DNA of 64,000 nucleotides from Microbacterium sp. UFMG61 (GCF_015354505.1 NZ_JACAFP010000011.1:86761-150760), one strand, 5' to 3'; shown: positions 26,657 to 36,357, numbered from the stretch's first letter. Notes: a model not told the origin generated them from the sequence alone. A program made the numbers and translations.

Positions 26657-27403
26657 GTGCTCATCGTGATCATCGCTCTCGGATTGGCCATCGGGGCACT
26701 GACCGGGCTGTTGGGCGCCGGGGGCGGAATTCTGACCGTCCCCGCACTGGTGTACCTCGTGGGGCTGCCCGTCTCCTCAGCGATATCGACGTCTCTCGTC
26801 GTGGGCGCGATCGGCCCCCTGGCTGCGTTGATCCCACGCCTGCGAGGCGGCGTGGACTGGAGGATGGTGCTGCCTGTCGCCGGCGCGGGCGTGGTGGCGG
26901 CATTCGGCGGCACACTCGTCGGCCGGCTCATCTCGGAGGAGATACTCCTCCTGCTCTTCGCCCTTCTGATGGTGGCCTCCGGCGTGCAGATGCTCCGGGG
27001 ACGGCCACAGGCCACGGGCAATGACCGCCGACCGAAGCTGTGGGCCCTGCGGGGAATCGCTGTCGGGCTGCTCGTGGGGTTCCTGACCGGTCTGCTCGGC
27101 ATCGGCGGCGGCTTCATCACCGTCCCCGCTCTGGTCTTCCTCCTCGGAATGTCGATGAGGCTGGCGATCGGCACTTCTCTGGTCGTCGCCATGATCAACT
27201 CCCTGGCCGGCATCGCTGCGCATGCGGGGGTGTCGAACCTCGACTGGGGACTGATCATCGCCTTTGTCATCCCCTCGATGGCGGCATCCTTCTTGACAGC
27301 GTTGCTCGCGAAGCGCGTGAGCAACGTGTTCCTGCAGAAGACCTTCGCGATCATGGTCCTGGCAGTCGCCGCCATCACGGTGGCACAGGTGCTTCTGCCC
27401 TGA
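26657..27403 (+). CDS. TSUP-family transporter (TauE/SafE)
   Basis: 248 residues with about eight transmembrane helices in two repeats, each containing a glycine-rich motif ('GALTGLLGAGGGILTVPALVYL' type and 'GFLTGLLGIGGGFITVPALVFL' type), diagnostic of TSUP permeases that export sulfite, sulfonates or organosulfur acids. A TTG 21 bp upstream is in frame, but the GTG at 26657 follows GAGAGG. It is convergent with the TetR gene and has a TetR-like operator in its promoter. Confidence 0.83.
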   Translation: MLIVIIALGLAIGALTGLLGAGGGILTVPALVYLVGLPVSSAISTSLVVGAIGPLAALIPRLRGGVDWRMVLPVAGAGVVAAFGGTLVGRLISEEILLLLFALLMVASGVQMLRGRPQATGNDRRPKLWALRGIAVGLLVGFLTGLLGIGGGFITVPALVFLLGMSMRLAIGTSLVVAMINSLAGIAAHAGVSNLDWGLIIAFVIPSMAASFLTALLAKRVSNVFLQKTFAIMVLAVAAITVAQVLLP

Positions 27404-27428
27404 CCGGCGAATGCGCAGTTCAGCGTCG

Positions 27429-28073
27429 TCAAGAAGGCGAAGGAGCGAGCTCCCAGCACGCTCGGAGACCGGCGACGTGAGCGGATACCTGACTCACCAT
27501 GTCGATGCGTCGGTCGACCAACCACTGCTGTTGGATGCCGTCGAGCACAGCGATCGTGTTCCCGACCAGCAGCTCTGTGGGAGCATCCGCACGGATCACG
27601 CCCGATTCCTTCCCCTGCGCCACGGCATCACCCAGCCACGCGCGTGCGCTGGCGTAGTGATCTCGCAGCCATTCGTTGGCCGGGTGGTCGGGCTCGGTGG
27701 CCTCCGCCGAGACGCGGACGAACACGCCCACCCATTCGGGACGCGTTGAGTTGCGGGCCGTCAGCGGCACGAGAGCCTCGAACGCGTCCCACCCGAGGGG
27801 AACCGTGCCGTCTCCGAACAGGAATGCGTTGTCGTCCTGCTCGCGCTGCTCGAGAATCGCGGCCAGCAATGCCACCTTGGAGGGGAAGTGATGCAGCAGC
27901 CCCGACTGGGAGATTCCGCTGGCGGCCGCGACATCCGCGATCGACATCTTGTGAAAACCGACCTCGGCGATCTGTTCCACAGCGGTGCCGACGATCTGCT
28001 GCTGCGTCTCTGCGGCAGATCGTCTCGCACGCCGCTTGCGGGTGTCAGGGGCGTATCTCGGGGGGAAGGACAA
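27429..28073 (-). CDS. TetR-family transcriptional regulator
   Basis: 214 residues. HTH near residues 24-70: 'QQIVGTAVEQIAEVGFHKMSIADVAAASGISQSGLLHHFPSK'-like region, then an all-helical ligand domain. It is the third gene after the MFS and GH3 genes on the same strand (56-bp gap to GH3), so it is probably in that operon and represses it from the palindrome at 31867-31898. A related palindrome before the TSUP gene suggests a second target. Confidence 0.86.
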   Translation of the reverse strand: MSFPPRYAPDTRKRRARRSAAETQQQIVGTAVEQIAEVGFHKMSIADVAAASGISQSGLLHHFPSKVALLAAILEQREQDDNAFLFGDGTVPLGWDAFEALVPLTARNSTRPEWVGVFVRVSAEATEPDHPANEWLRDHYASARAWLGDAVAQGKESGVIRADAPTELLVGNTIAVLDGIQQQWLVDRRIDMVSQVSAHVAGLRACWELAPSPS

Positions 28074-28129
28074 GGATGCCTCTCTCGATAGGGACCGAAA
28101 CCGACGGACGGTGCACTGTCAGTCCAGTT

Positions 28130-30562
28130 TCAAGGAATCGTAACGCGGACATCTCCCAAACCTCGACCGATGAGTACCGTTCCTGCCTGGAGCGGCACCC
28201 ACCCCTGCGCGCCCTGGTCCCAGCAACGCTGGAGCCGAAGGTCGCACGCGGCTCGAATCATGACTTCCTGGCCGGGAAGCACATCAGACTGCCCCCAGCC
28301 GATCAGTCGGATCGGCTCGTCATCGCTCTCCGGGTCGAAGTAGATCTGCACGGTCTCGCGCCCGGCGAGTCTGCCGGAGTTGCGTACCGCGACGTCAACC
28401 GCATCGATCCGCCCATCGGACGATCGCACGGTCTGCGCCTCCGAGTACTCCCACGTGGTGAGCCCGAGCCCGTGCCCGAACCAGAAGGCTGGTGCATCCC
28501 CACTCCCGAACCAGCCGCGATGGCCGATCGACGTTCCCTCGGCATACTCCAGGACACCCCGTCGGGGCGTGGTGCTCCACGCCGGTCCGCGGTGATTGCC
28601 CGCGGGGAAGGTGGTGACCAGACGGCCCTCCGGGAGCACATCACCCAGCAGCGCAGCCGCGACAGCATCCCCCGCTTCCTGACCGGGGAGGCCAGTGAAC
28701 AGGACAGCATCGACATCAGCGATCCAGGGCATGAGTACGGGGGTGGCGGCGTTGATGACGACCACAGTACGCCTCGCGACGTTCGCGACTGCCGCGACGA
28801 GCGCATCCTGATCGCCCGGTAGCGACAGCGTGGTCTTATCCTCGCCTTCCGTCTCCTGGTCGGGGGTGAAGCCCACGACGACGACAGCCACATCGGCTGT
28901 CCGAGCCGCTGCAGAGGCAGCAGAGATCGCGGAAGCCGATGATCGCGACGCCTCGCTGACGACCAGGCCGAGGATGCGCGGCAGCGAATCCCTCTCCACG
29001 GTCGCGGTGACGAGTTGCCCCGGCTCCACGCGCACGGCCGTGGCATGGCTCTTGGGACGGAAGAAGCCGCCGCCGGGACCGGGGTGATAGTCGATCCGGT
29101 AGCTGCTCTCGTGCCCTTCCGTGACCAGATGCCAGTTCCCGGGGCCCCGGGTTCCGAGCTGCACCATGCGGCCGTCCCGAATCTCCAGAGTCGCGCTCAA
29201 CTCGATGCGGGCGGCCCCCTCTAGCCATCCGATCTGGCTGTCCTCGAGCTCCGCCACTTCGAGATGCCGGCTGTGCACGAGATCGCCGGCTTCGTCGAAG
29301 ACCCGCACACGGATTCCGTGCTCCCCCGTTTCGGGATCACGCACGAGCGTGGGCTTCACGGTGGGCAGCGTCTTACGCGTCTCGACGCCGTCGGTGAAGA
29401 TGACGTGGTCGGCACCGAGGCGCGCAGTCATCCCTTCGGCGATCGAGATGACGTGCGGAGCGCGAACCTGAGCGGATCCGCCCCCCTGTCCGATCGTGTC
29501 CGTCGCATGGCGACCGATGAGGGCGTACGTGGCATCCTCACGGAGGGGAAGGGTGTCATCGACGTTCTTGATGACGACCATGCCGGCCGCCGCAAGCCGC
29601 CGGAGTTGCGCCCGCCGCAGAGCGCCGGCCGGTACCTCGACGGCTTCGGGCCAACTGCGGGGTACGGCGAGGCCGCCCACACGATGGGCGAGCAGGAGCA
29701 GACGCCGCACATGATCGTCGATGGCTTCTTCAGAGACGGCCCCCTCACGCACTTCTTCCTCGAGCGATTCCGTCCAGGGTGTCGTCGGGCCGGGCATCAC
29801 GAGGTCGAGCCCCGCGGCAGCGCTCTCGGCGGCCGTTTTGGTGGCGTACCAGTCCGACAAGACCAGTCCGTCGTAGCCCCACTCGTCTTTCAGCACCTGG
29901 GTGATGAGCTCATGGTGCTCCGTCGAGGGAACCCCGTTCACGCTGTTGTACGCCGCCATCACGGTCCAAGGATTCGCATCGTCGACCGCGATCTCGAAGG
30001 GCGTCAGGTACACCTCCCTGAGCGTCTTCGCCGTCATCCGCACATCAACCGTCGTCCGCTCGGTCTCGGACTCATTGCCGAGGAAGTGCTTGGCGCTGGC
30101 ACCGATGCCCCTCTCCTGAAGTGCGTTGATGTACGCACTCGCAAGGCGGCCGGTGAGCAGCGGGTCCTCACTGAACGCCTCGAAGAGCCTGCCGCCCAGT
30201 GGGGACCGGTGCAGATTGATGGTCGGCCCCAGCACGACGTGCGTCCGTTGCGCCTCTGCTTCCTCGGCCAGGATCGCTCCTGCTTCGGCGAGCGCCTCGG
30301 GATTCCAGGTCTGAGCGAGCAGGCTCGCGTTGGGCAGCAGGCAGCTCTCGCGACCCCCGACGACGATCTCGCCGCGCACCCCGGTCGGGCCGTCCGAGAG
30401 CACGAGACCTTCGAGACCGATCGACGCATCCGCGTGCAGCGAGAAGTTGTCGGCGCCGGAGAGCAACCGCACCTTCGCTTCCAGCGTCAGCCGTCGAACG
30501 AGATCGTCGATGACCGGCTCCAGTGCGGCGACTCCCGCCGTTTCCTCATCATGGATCGTCAT
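28130..30562 (-). CDS. Glycoside hydrolase family 3 beta-glucosidase-like enzyme
   Basis: 810 residues, long GH3 architecture: (beta/alpha)8 domain with 'SAKHFLGNESETERT' (K158-H159) and nucleophile D237 in 'GLVLSDWYAT'; alpha/beta-sandwich from about 320; an inserted beta-rich segment around 400-530 resembling the PA14-type insert of BglB-like enzymes; and a C-terminal fibronectin III-like domain ('VRNSGRLAGRETVQIYFDP'). There is no signal peptide, so it acts inside the cell on imported glycosides. It starts 4 bp after the MFS transporter stop. It differs in size and architecture from the GH3 enzyme at 8257-10047 but occupies the same kind of operon. Confidence 0.87.
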   Translation of the reverse strand: MTIHDEETAGVAALEPVIDDLVRRLTLEAKVRLLSGADNFSLHADASIGLEGLVLSDGPTGVRGEIVVGGRESCLLPNASLLAQTWNPEALAEAGAILAEEAEAQRTHVVLGPTINLHRSPLGGRLFEAFSEDPLLTGRLASAYINALQERGIGASAKHFLGNESETERTTVDVRMTAKTLREVYLTPFEIAVDDANPWTVMAAYNSVNGVPSTEHHELITQVLKDEWGYDGLVLSDWYATKTAAESAAAGLDLVMPGPTTPWTESLEEEVREGAVSEEAIDDHVRRLLLLAHRVGGLAVPRSWPEAVEVPAGALRRAQLRRLAAAGMVVIKNVDDTLPLREDATYALIGRHATDTIGQGGGSAQVRAPHVISIAEGMTARLGADHVIFTDGVETRKTLPTVKPTLVRDPETGEHGIRVRVFDEAGDLVHSRHLEVAELEDSQIGWLEGAARIELSATLEIRDGRMVQLGTRGPGNWHLVTEGHESSYRIDYHPGPGGGFFRPKSHATAVRVEPGQLVTATVERDSLPRILGLVVSEASRSSASAISAASAAARTADVAVVVVGFTPDQETEGEDKTTLSLPGDQDALVAAVANVARRTVVVINAATPVLMPWIADVDAVLFTGLPGQEAGDAVAAALLGDVLPEGRLVTTFPAGNHRGPAWSTTPRRGVLEYAEGTSIGHRGWFGSGDAPAFWFGHGLGLTTWEYSEAQTVRSSDGRIDAVDVAVRNSGRLAGRETVQIYFDPESDDEPIRLIGWGQSDVLPGQEVMIRAACDLRLQRCWDQGAQGWVPLQAGTVLIGRGLGDVRVTIP

Positions 30563-30566
30563 CGGT

Positions 30567-31847
30567 TCACCTCACGCTTCGGACGGGAATGATCAGCACG
30601 GCACCGACAACGGCTATCACGCCGGCGATGATGAGCATGATGTCGTAGTTGGTCCCGCTGCTCAAGCCGACGATCCAGGCGGCGAGCGCAGGCGCCACCA
30701 CCTGGGGGCCGGCCATCGCGATATTGAAGACACCGAGGTCTTTCGCCGTCTCTTCCGGGTCGGGCAGCACATCCAGCACGAGCGCGAGGTCGACAGCCAC
30801 GTAGGCCCCGAACCCGACCCCGATGATGGCCTCCGCCACGAAGAACATCATGGGCTCCGTCGTCTGCGTGAGAAGGATCGTGCCGGCGGCGAAGATGAGC
30901 GCTGCGACGACGATGAAGACCTTGCGCCGTCCAAGCTTGTCCGAGAGCCATCCGGCGATCTGGCCGCTGACGATCAGGGCGATCGTGAAGACCAGGACGC
31001 CCGTCGCCATGATGCGCACCGCTTCGGCAGGCTCGAGGTTCATCTCGTGCTGGATCCATAGCAGCCGGAAGGTGATGAACATGAAGTTCGCCAGCACGAC
31101 CAGGAAGCGCGACCACCAGGCGAGTCCGAAGTCGGGGTTCTTGATCGGGTTCACCCAGAACGTCTTCAGCACCGTGCTGATGCCTCCGCCGGAACGGGCG
31201 GGGAAGGGCCGCGGCTTGTCGGGCAGCATGATCGCGTAGATGAGCACCAGGATGAAACCGACGACTCCGGGGATCAGGAAGAGAAGCAGCAGTTGCGTGG
31301 CGAAGAACTGCGCGGCGTAGGCGGCGCCGAGGGTCGCGGCCTGCTGGGCGATGCCGATGGCTCCGGCGACCTTGCCGCGCTGCGAAGAGGGGAGCTGATC
31401 GGCGATGGATGCGGTGTGCGCGGCGATTGCCGCATTCGCCGTGATCTGCGCGAGGATCCACCCCGCGCCGACGACCAGAGCCGTAGGCGCGATGGCCATG
31501 ATCAGCAATGCGACCAGGAGACCCGCCATGCCGACGATCATCCAAGGTCGACGCCGCCCGAACCGACTCATCGTCCGGTCACTGATTCGCCCGAACACCG
31601 GGTCGAAGAACAGCGCGGACAGCGCGCCGATGGACGTGATCAGGCCGAGCGTGCCGATCACCTCTTCCTGCGGCATCAGCGACTGCAGCTTGAGAACGAG
31701 CGCCGCCGAGATGACGGTCGACAGCGGAAGCATGAGCCCCAGGCGGGCGAGCACCATCGTGGTGACCACGGCGGGCCGGGCGCGCATGGTGGGTGCGGCG
31801 AAAGTTGGGGGCTGGGGTGAGTCACCGACAGCGGTGTCGTCGATCAT
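30567..31847 (-). CDS. MFS transporter (sugar permease paired with GH3)
   Basis: 426 residues, about 12 transmembrane helices, with 'GRISDRTMSRFGRRRPW' and 'GWLSDKLGRRKVFIV', close to the MFS protein at 10057-11334. The ATG at 31847 has GAGGAG; the frame stays open further upstream. It is first in an MFS-GH3-TetR operon with a large palindrome 20 bp upstream of the start. Import of a beta-glucoside or similar oligosaccharide is inferred from the GH3 neighbour. Confidence 0.82.
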   Translation of the reverse strand: MIDDTAVGDSPQPPTFAAPTMRARPAVVTTMVLARLGLMLPLSTVISAALVLKLQSLMPQEEVIGTLGLITSIGALSALFFDPVFGRISDRTMSRFGRRRPWMIVGMAGLLVALLIMAIAPTALVVGAGWILAQITANAAIAAHTASIADQLPSSQRGKVAGAIGIAQQAATLGAAYAAQFFATQLLLLFLIPGVVGFILVLIYAIMLPDKPRPFPARSGGGISTVLKTFWVNPIKNPDFGLAWWSRFLVVLANFMFITFRLLWIQHEMNLEPAEAVRIMATGVLVFTIALIVSGQIAGWLSDKLGRRKVFIVVAALIFAAGTILLTQTTEPMMFFVAEAIIGVGFGAYVAVDLALVLDVLPDPEETAKDLGVFNIAMAGPQVVAPALAAWIVGLSSGTNYDIMLIIAGVIAVVGAVLIIPVRSVR

Positions 31848-31866
31848 GGCGCTCCTCGTTGAGTGG

Positions 31867-31898
31867 GTTATACAGACCGAGCACTCGGTCGGTATAAC
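31867..31898. promoter_or_regulatory. 32-bp palindromic TetR-type operator before MFS-GH3-TetR operon
   Basis: Two 16-bp arms, GTTATACAGACCGAGC and ACTCGGTCGGTATAAC, are inverted copies with 14 of 16 positions matching. It is 20 bp before the MFS start codon, well placed to block transcription. The core GACCGAG/CTCGGTC recurs at 26558-26581. Confidence 0.78.
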
Positions 31899-32063
31899 CG
31901 TAGCGCACTGCATTGAGATTCTCAATTGTCGGAATCGCGTCGAGGTGACACAAACACGCTTTACGTGACACAGGCGAGATTTGACGTGACACGGAGTGTC
32001 ATGAAATGCCGATGGGCCTCCGGCGTCGCGGATCGGCGTGCAGAAGACAGTAGCCCCTCTGTA

Positions 32064-33080
32064 TTAGGCGTGTGCAGTAGATTCGCGAACGATGAGAGCG
32101 CCGGGAATGATGGTGCGCGTCGGTTGTTGGTGTCCTCCGAGGCGACTGCTCAGTACTCGCACTGCCTCCTCGCCAAGCGAGTGAGCGTGAACGTCGTAGG
32201 TGGTAAGCGGAGGAGAACGGAAGGCGCTCTCCTCTACGTTGTCGGTTCCCACTACGGCGATGTCTTTGCCTACTTGAAGTCCTCGATCGATGATCGCCTG
32301 ATATGCGCCGCGGGCGCTCTTGTCGCTGACCGCATAGATGGCGGTTGGTGGCTCGGGCAGACCAAGCAGGGCGAGCGTCTGGGCGTAGCCCTTCGGCTCG
32401 GTTCCGGCGGGTTGATCGGGCATGAGGAAGGGGTCTGGTTGCACGCCCGCTTCCCAGAGGGCTGCGAGGTGGCCTCGCGCCCTGTCGGTGAGCGACACGT
32501 AACGGCTCGAGCCCTTCAAGAGCCCGATCCGTCGGTGGCCTAGCTCGAGCAAGTGCTGTGTGCAGGCATACCCGGCGCTCAGGTTGTCCGCGATCACGGC
32601 ATCAACGGGGAGATCGACATAGTTCTCCACCAGAACGGTGGGTATTCCGGTGTCGACGATGCTCTGCACGACCTCCCGCGTGATGTCTCCGCCGTTCGTC
32701 AGGATCATGCCGTCGACGTCTCGCCCGGTTACGGAGCGCAAGCCCATCAGCGGGTCCAGTCCGCGGCGGTGCACGGCCAGGACGACATGCGTATCGACGT
32801 CACCCGCCGCCGCATATACGCCGTGGACGATGCTATCGATGAAGCCGTCAAGCTTTGCCTCGTACCCGAGGTCTTCGACGAGCAGGCCAAGCACTCGTGC
32901 ACGTGTGACCCGTGGTTGCTCGTAGCCGAGCGAACGAGCGGCGGCAAGCACGGTCTCCCGACGTGTGGAAGAGACTCCGGGTTTGTCGTTGAGGACGAGA
33001 GCGACAGAGGACACGGGAACCTTCGCGGCTGCGGCGATGTCGCGCATGGTGACGCGTTTGCCGCCGCTGAGGGTCGTCAC
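32064..33080 (-). CDS. LacI-family transcriptional regulator
   Basis: 338 residues. HTH at about 10-30 ('TMRDIAAAAKVPVSSVALVLN', with the AlaAlaLys-Val core) and hinge 'RETVLAAARSLGY', then a sugar-binding domain of the periplasmic-binding-protein fold. It is the last gene of the SBP-permease-permease-LacI cluster (58 bp after the second permease) and lies opposite the GH51/alditol oxidase genes. A LacI-type GAAAGCGCTTC motif stands before the GH51 start, a plausible target. Inducer probably arabinose or an arabinoside. Confidence 0.87.
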   Translation of the reverse strand: MTTLSGGKRVTMRDIAAAAKVPVSSVALVLNDKPGVSSTRRETVLAAARSLGYEQPRVTRARVLGLLVEDLGYEAKLDGFIDSIVHGVYAAAGDVDTHVVLAVHRRGLDPLMGLRSVTGRDVDGMILTNGGDITREVVQSIVDTGIPTVLVENYVDLPVDAVIADNLSAGYACTQHLLELGHRRIGLLKGSSRYVSLTDRARGHLAALWEAGVQPDPFLMPDQPAGTEPKGYAQTLALLGLPEPPTAIYAVSDKSARGAYQAIIDRGLQVGKDIAVVGTDNVEESAFRSPPLTTYDVHAHSLGEEAVRVLSSRLGGHQQPTRTIIPGALIVRESTAHA

Positions 33081-33138
33081 AGAAATTCCTTCGCTTTGGG
33101 GATGGTTGCATTCAATTTACTCATCGCGGGCGCTCCCG

Positions 33139-34056
33139 TCAGCCGCGCACGGCTCCGGCGGCCATGCCCTCGATGACTTGCTTGTTGAGGAAGAAGTAGA
33201 GAATCAGCGTAGGCAACAGCGAGATCACGATGGCTGCGAACGTCGCTCCCCAGTCTCGGGCGCCGTACGTTCCGACGAAGTCGTTGAGGCCCACGGGGAG
33301 GGTTTTGAGCGCGTCGTTGGTGAGGAATGTGTTGGCGAACACGAACTCGTTCCATACGAAGATGAAATTGAAGGTGATGACGGTGATTGTGGTGTTGCGG
33401 GCGAGCGGGAAGATGAGGCTACGGAAGACTCGCCACGGTCCAGCGCCGTCGAGCTGCGCGGCTTCTAGCAGCGAGTTAGGGACGTAGCGCATGAATCCGC
33501 CGTACAGGTAGATGCAGATGGGGAGGTTGAAGCCGACTTGGGGTATGACGACGGCCCAGAAGGTGTTCCTCAATCCCACGGTGTTGTAGGCCTGGAACAT
33601 GGGCAGCAGGGCGACGAAGATCGGGATCATGATGCCGACGAGGAAGTAGGCCATGACCGCGTGCCCTCGTTTCCACGACAGCTTCTCGATCGCAAAGGCG
33701 GCTGGGGCGCCGAGAGCGACGGTGATCCCTATGGTGAGGACAGCGACGATCGTGCTGTTGAGGAAATAGAGGGGCAGGTTCGAGTCGGTGAGGACGCGGA
33801 CGTAGTTACCGAGATACACCTCGACGGGAAGGGCGTATGAAGGATTCTGCGCAAGATCTGCCGGCGACTTGAAGGACGCTAAGAGCGCCCAGGCGAGCGG
33901 AAGGATCTGTCCGACGACGAAGAGCAGGACGACGAGATAGATCGCTCCCCTGGTTACCAGCCGACCGGCGTTCATCTGACGCTTCTCCCCGACCGGCTTG
34001 TCCGCTGGCGGGGCGACACGTTGCCTGGCTTGGGAATCATCGATACTGGCGCTCAT
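33139..34056 (-). CDS. ABC sugar transporter permease (MalG type)
   Basis: 305 residues, six transmembrane helices, with the CUT1 EAA loop 'LLEAAQLDGAGPWRVFRSLIFPL' in the cytoplasmic loop that docks the ATPase, and the usual C-terminal 'NKQVIEGMAAGAVRG'. It overlaps the upstream MalF-type gene by 4 bp (ATGA). No ATPase gene is present in the cluster, so it must share a general MsiK-like ATPase, as is normal in actinobacteria. Confidence 0.87.
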   Translation of the reverse strand: MSASIDDSQARQRVAPPADKPVGEKRQMNAGRLVTRGAIYLVVLLFVVGQILPLAWALLASFKSPADLAQNPSYALPVEVYLGNYVRVLTDSNLPLYFLNSTIVAVLTIGITVALGAPAAFAIEKLSWKRGHAVMAYFLVGIMIPIFVALLPMFQAYNTVGLRNTFWAVVIPQVGFNLPICIYLYGGFMRYVPNSLLEAAQLDGAGPWRVFRSLIFPLARNTTITVITFNFIFVWNEFVFANTFLTNDALKTLPVGLNDFVGTYGARDWGATFAAIVISLLPTLILYFFLNKQVIEGMAAGAVRG

Positions 34057-34931
34057 GCTGCCTCCGATTCAGAACGGAACACACGCCGCAGGATCGCGAC
34101 AATGACGAGGCACTCGACGACGAGGAAGACGGCGATGGCGCTTCCGTAGCCGAAATGCGAGGAATTGAACATCACCTTGTATAGATACGTCGCGACGAGT
34201 TCGCTGGAGGATCCCGGGCCACCGCCTGTGAGGATGTACGAGACGTCGAACGCTTTGAGCGTGCCGCTGATCAGCAGCACGATGGTCACGAGGATGATGC
34301 CCTTGATCATCGGGAACTTGATGGAGACATACTGCTGCCACCAGTTGGCGCCGTCGATCGCCGCTGCGTCGAGCACGTCCTGATCGATGGTGAGGAACGC
34401 GGTGAGGTAGATCACCATGTAGATGGCGCAGAACTTATAGGCGTCGATGAGGCTTACCAGGAGGAGCGTGAGCTGCGGGTCGGACAGGTATGCACCCTGC
34501 AGCTGCTCGAGTCCCAACCCGCCGAAGACAGCGTTGACAATGCCTTCCGGGTCAGCGCTGAGCATCTGCCGGAAGATCTGCGAGATTGCGACCGAAGAGA
34601 TCACGCAAGGGATGAAGTAGACGACCTTGACGAAGTTGCGCACCCGTCGTAGCGAGAGTAAGAGAATCGCGAGGAGCAGGCCGAGGACCACCTGCACCGA
34701 GGCACTGATCAGTGTGAAGACGAGGTTGTTGACGACCGCGGCCCTGAACACGTTGTCGCCGAACATGCGAACATAGTTCTCGATCCCAATGAACTCCATC
34801 TTGCCGAGGCCGCTCCAGTCGAAGAGGCTATAACTCAACGACCAGATGACCGGCAGCACGACGGCGGCAGTGAAAACGAGCAGTGCTGGCCCGGCGAAAA
34901 GCCAGGGAACCCAGCGACGTCTCTCACGCAT
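34053..34931 (-). CDS. ABC sugar transporter permease (MalF type)
   Basis: 292 residues with six transmembrane helices and EAA-like loop 'VLDAAAIDGANWWQQYVSIKFPMIK'. The ATG at 34931 is chosen because AAGGAG lies 7 bp upstream; the frame is open for 21 more codons. It is downstream of the solute-binding lipoprotein and overlaps the MalG-type gene. Confidence 0.87.
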   Translation of the reverse strand: MRERRRWVPWLFAGPALLVFTAAVVLPVIWSLSYSLFDWSGLGKMEFIGIENYVRMFGDNVFRAAVVNNLVFTLISASVQVVLGLLLAILLLSLRRVRNFVKVVYFIPCVISSVAISQIFRQMLSADPEGIVNAVFGGLGLEQLQGAYLSDPQLTLLLVSLIDAYKFCAIYMVIYLTAFLTIDQDVLDAAAIDGANWWQQYVSIKFPMIKGIILVTIVLLISGTLKAFDVSYILTGGGPGSSSELVATYLYKVMFNSSHFGYGSAIAVFLVVECLVIVAILRRVFRSESEAA

Positions 34932-34997
34932 CGATTGCTTCTCCTTGTGATGGTAGGCGAACGTGGCAGAGACGGTTGCGTCTCCGCCCCGCAAGGC

Positions 34998-36296
34998 TTA
35001 CTGATTCTGGGCGAGGGCTTCGTCGACCAGTTTTGCGAACTGTTCTGGATCCTCCTGTCCGAGCGCGAGGTTGGTGCTTTCGCGCGCGATCACGTCTACT
35101 GTGTCCGGGTCCAGACGCACGTCCCACACGTGGGCGAAGTCCTTCACGCCGTTCAGCTCGTCGAGCAGGTCGATCTTGATCTGGCTCAGACCCTCGGTCG
35201 TGGTCGGCTTCATCGACGGCAGCGAGTTGAAGTCGAACAGCGAGACGTCGGCAAACCGACTGAACAGGTACTTCATCCACTCGCGCATCGCAGGTGTGTC
35301 AGAGTCCACATTGATCGCCGTGCCGATTCCCGCGTGGGCGAACATGTCGGTTAATAGCGTGGCGTCATCGGAACCGGCCGCCGGCATCGCGAATCGGTCG
35401 AACTGGGGCAGCAACTCGCCCTGCTCATCGAGGAAGCTGGGCAGCTCCCACGATCCGATGTAGTAGATCGCCGCTCCACCGCTGACAAACAGGTCGCGCG
35501 CTGTTGCGTAGTCCCCCGATGACCAGCCGTCTTGGAAGTACTGTGAGATGTCCTGGAAGTACGTTGCCGCCGCGATCCCTTCCGGATCGGACATCTGCGC
35601 GTCGCCGGACTTCAACCCTTCGATGAAATCGTTTCCGCTCTCCCGGAAGGGGAGGAACGAGAGGTAGCGCATCTGGGGCCAACGATCGGCGCCTTCCATG
35701 GCGATCGGCGTGATGCCCGCCTCTTCCAGCTTTTCACTTACGTCGAGAAGTTCGTCCAGCGTGGTCGGCACTTCGACCCCGGCCTGGGCGAACAGGTCCT
35801 TGTTGTACCAGAAGTGCTCGATGTTGCCCTGGAACGTCATCGAATGGATCGACCCGTCCTCAAGCTTCGGGTAGTCCAGACCGATCGGATAGAAGTTGTC
35901 GGTGACCCCGATCTCGTCATAGATCGCGCCGACATCAGCAGTCGCGCCACTCGCAACGATCTCCTCGAAGTACGGTTCGGTGTCCGCGTCGAACCAATCG
36001 GGCAGTTCCCCGCTCGCGGCGAGGATCCGCACCTTCTGCAAATAGTCCGGCCGGCTGGGGATGCTCTCGATCTCGAGCTCAAAGCCCGGGTGATCCTCTT
36101 TGTACTCATCCGCGATCTTCTGGATCGCCTGCATCATGCCCTCGTCGGCGCTGCGAGCGGCGAGCCAATGGATGCTCAGCGCGTCGTCATCACCGTTGGC
36201 ATCATCACCGTCGCCGGCGCCACAGGCGCTGAGGGCGAGGGCCCCAGCCATACCCATGACCAGCAGTGCTGCACTGCGTCTAGCCAGTCTCATCAT
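34998..36296 (-). CDS. Extracellular sugar-binding lipoprotein (CUT1 ABC importer)
   Basis: 432 residues. The N-terminus has a positive stretch, a hydrophobic core and a lipobox ending 'LSACG', so the protein is a lipid-anchored receptor; the rest is the CUT1 solute-binding fold ('WLAARSADEGMMQAIQKIADEYKEDHPGFELE', 'GDAQMSDPEGIAAATYFQDIS'). The ATG at 36296 is used because GAGGAA lies 5 bp upstream. It begins the SBP-MalF-MalG-LacI cluster. The divergent GH51 enzyme suggests the substrate is an arabinose-containing oligosaccharide. Confidence 0.87.
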   Translation of the reverse strand: MMRLARRSAALLVMGMAGALALSACGAGDGDDANGDDDALSIHWLAARSADEGMMQAIQKIADEYKEDHPGFELEIESIPSRPDYLQKVRILAASGELPDWFDADTEPYFEEIVASGATADVGAIYDEIGVTDNFYPIGLDYPKLEDGSIHSMTFQGNIEHFWYNKDLFAQAGVEVPTTLDELLDVSEKLEEAGITPIAMEGADRWPQMRYLSFLPFRESGNDFIEGLKSGDAQMSDPEGIAAATYFQDISQYFQDGWSSGDYATARDLFVSGGAAIYYIGSWELPSFLDEQGELLPQFDRFAMPAAGSDDATLLTDMFAHAGIGTAINVDSDTPAMREWMKYLFSRFADVSLFDFNSLPSMKPTTTEGLSQIKIDLLDELNGVKDFAHVWDVRLDPDTVDVIARESTNLALGQEDPEQFAKLVDEALAQNQ

Positions 36297-36357
36297 TGAG
36301 TTCCTCTCGTGCTGTACATCATCGTGTGGGACAGGAGTGAGTTCGCATCCAACGAAC

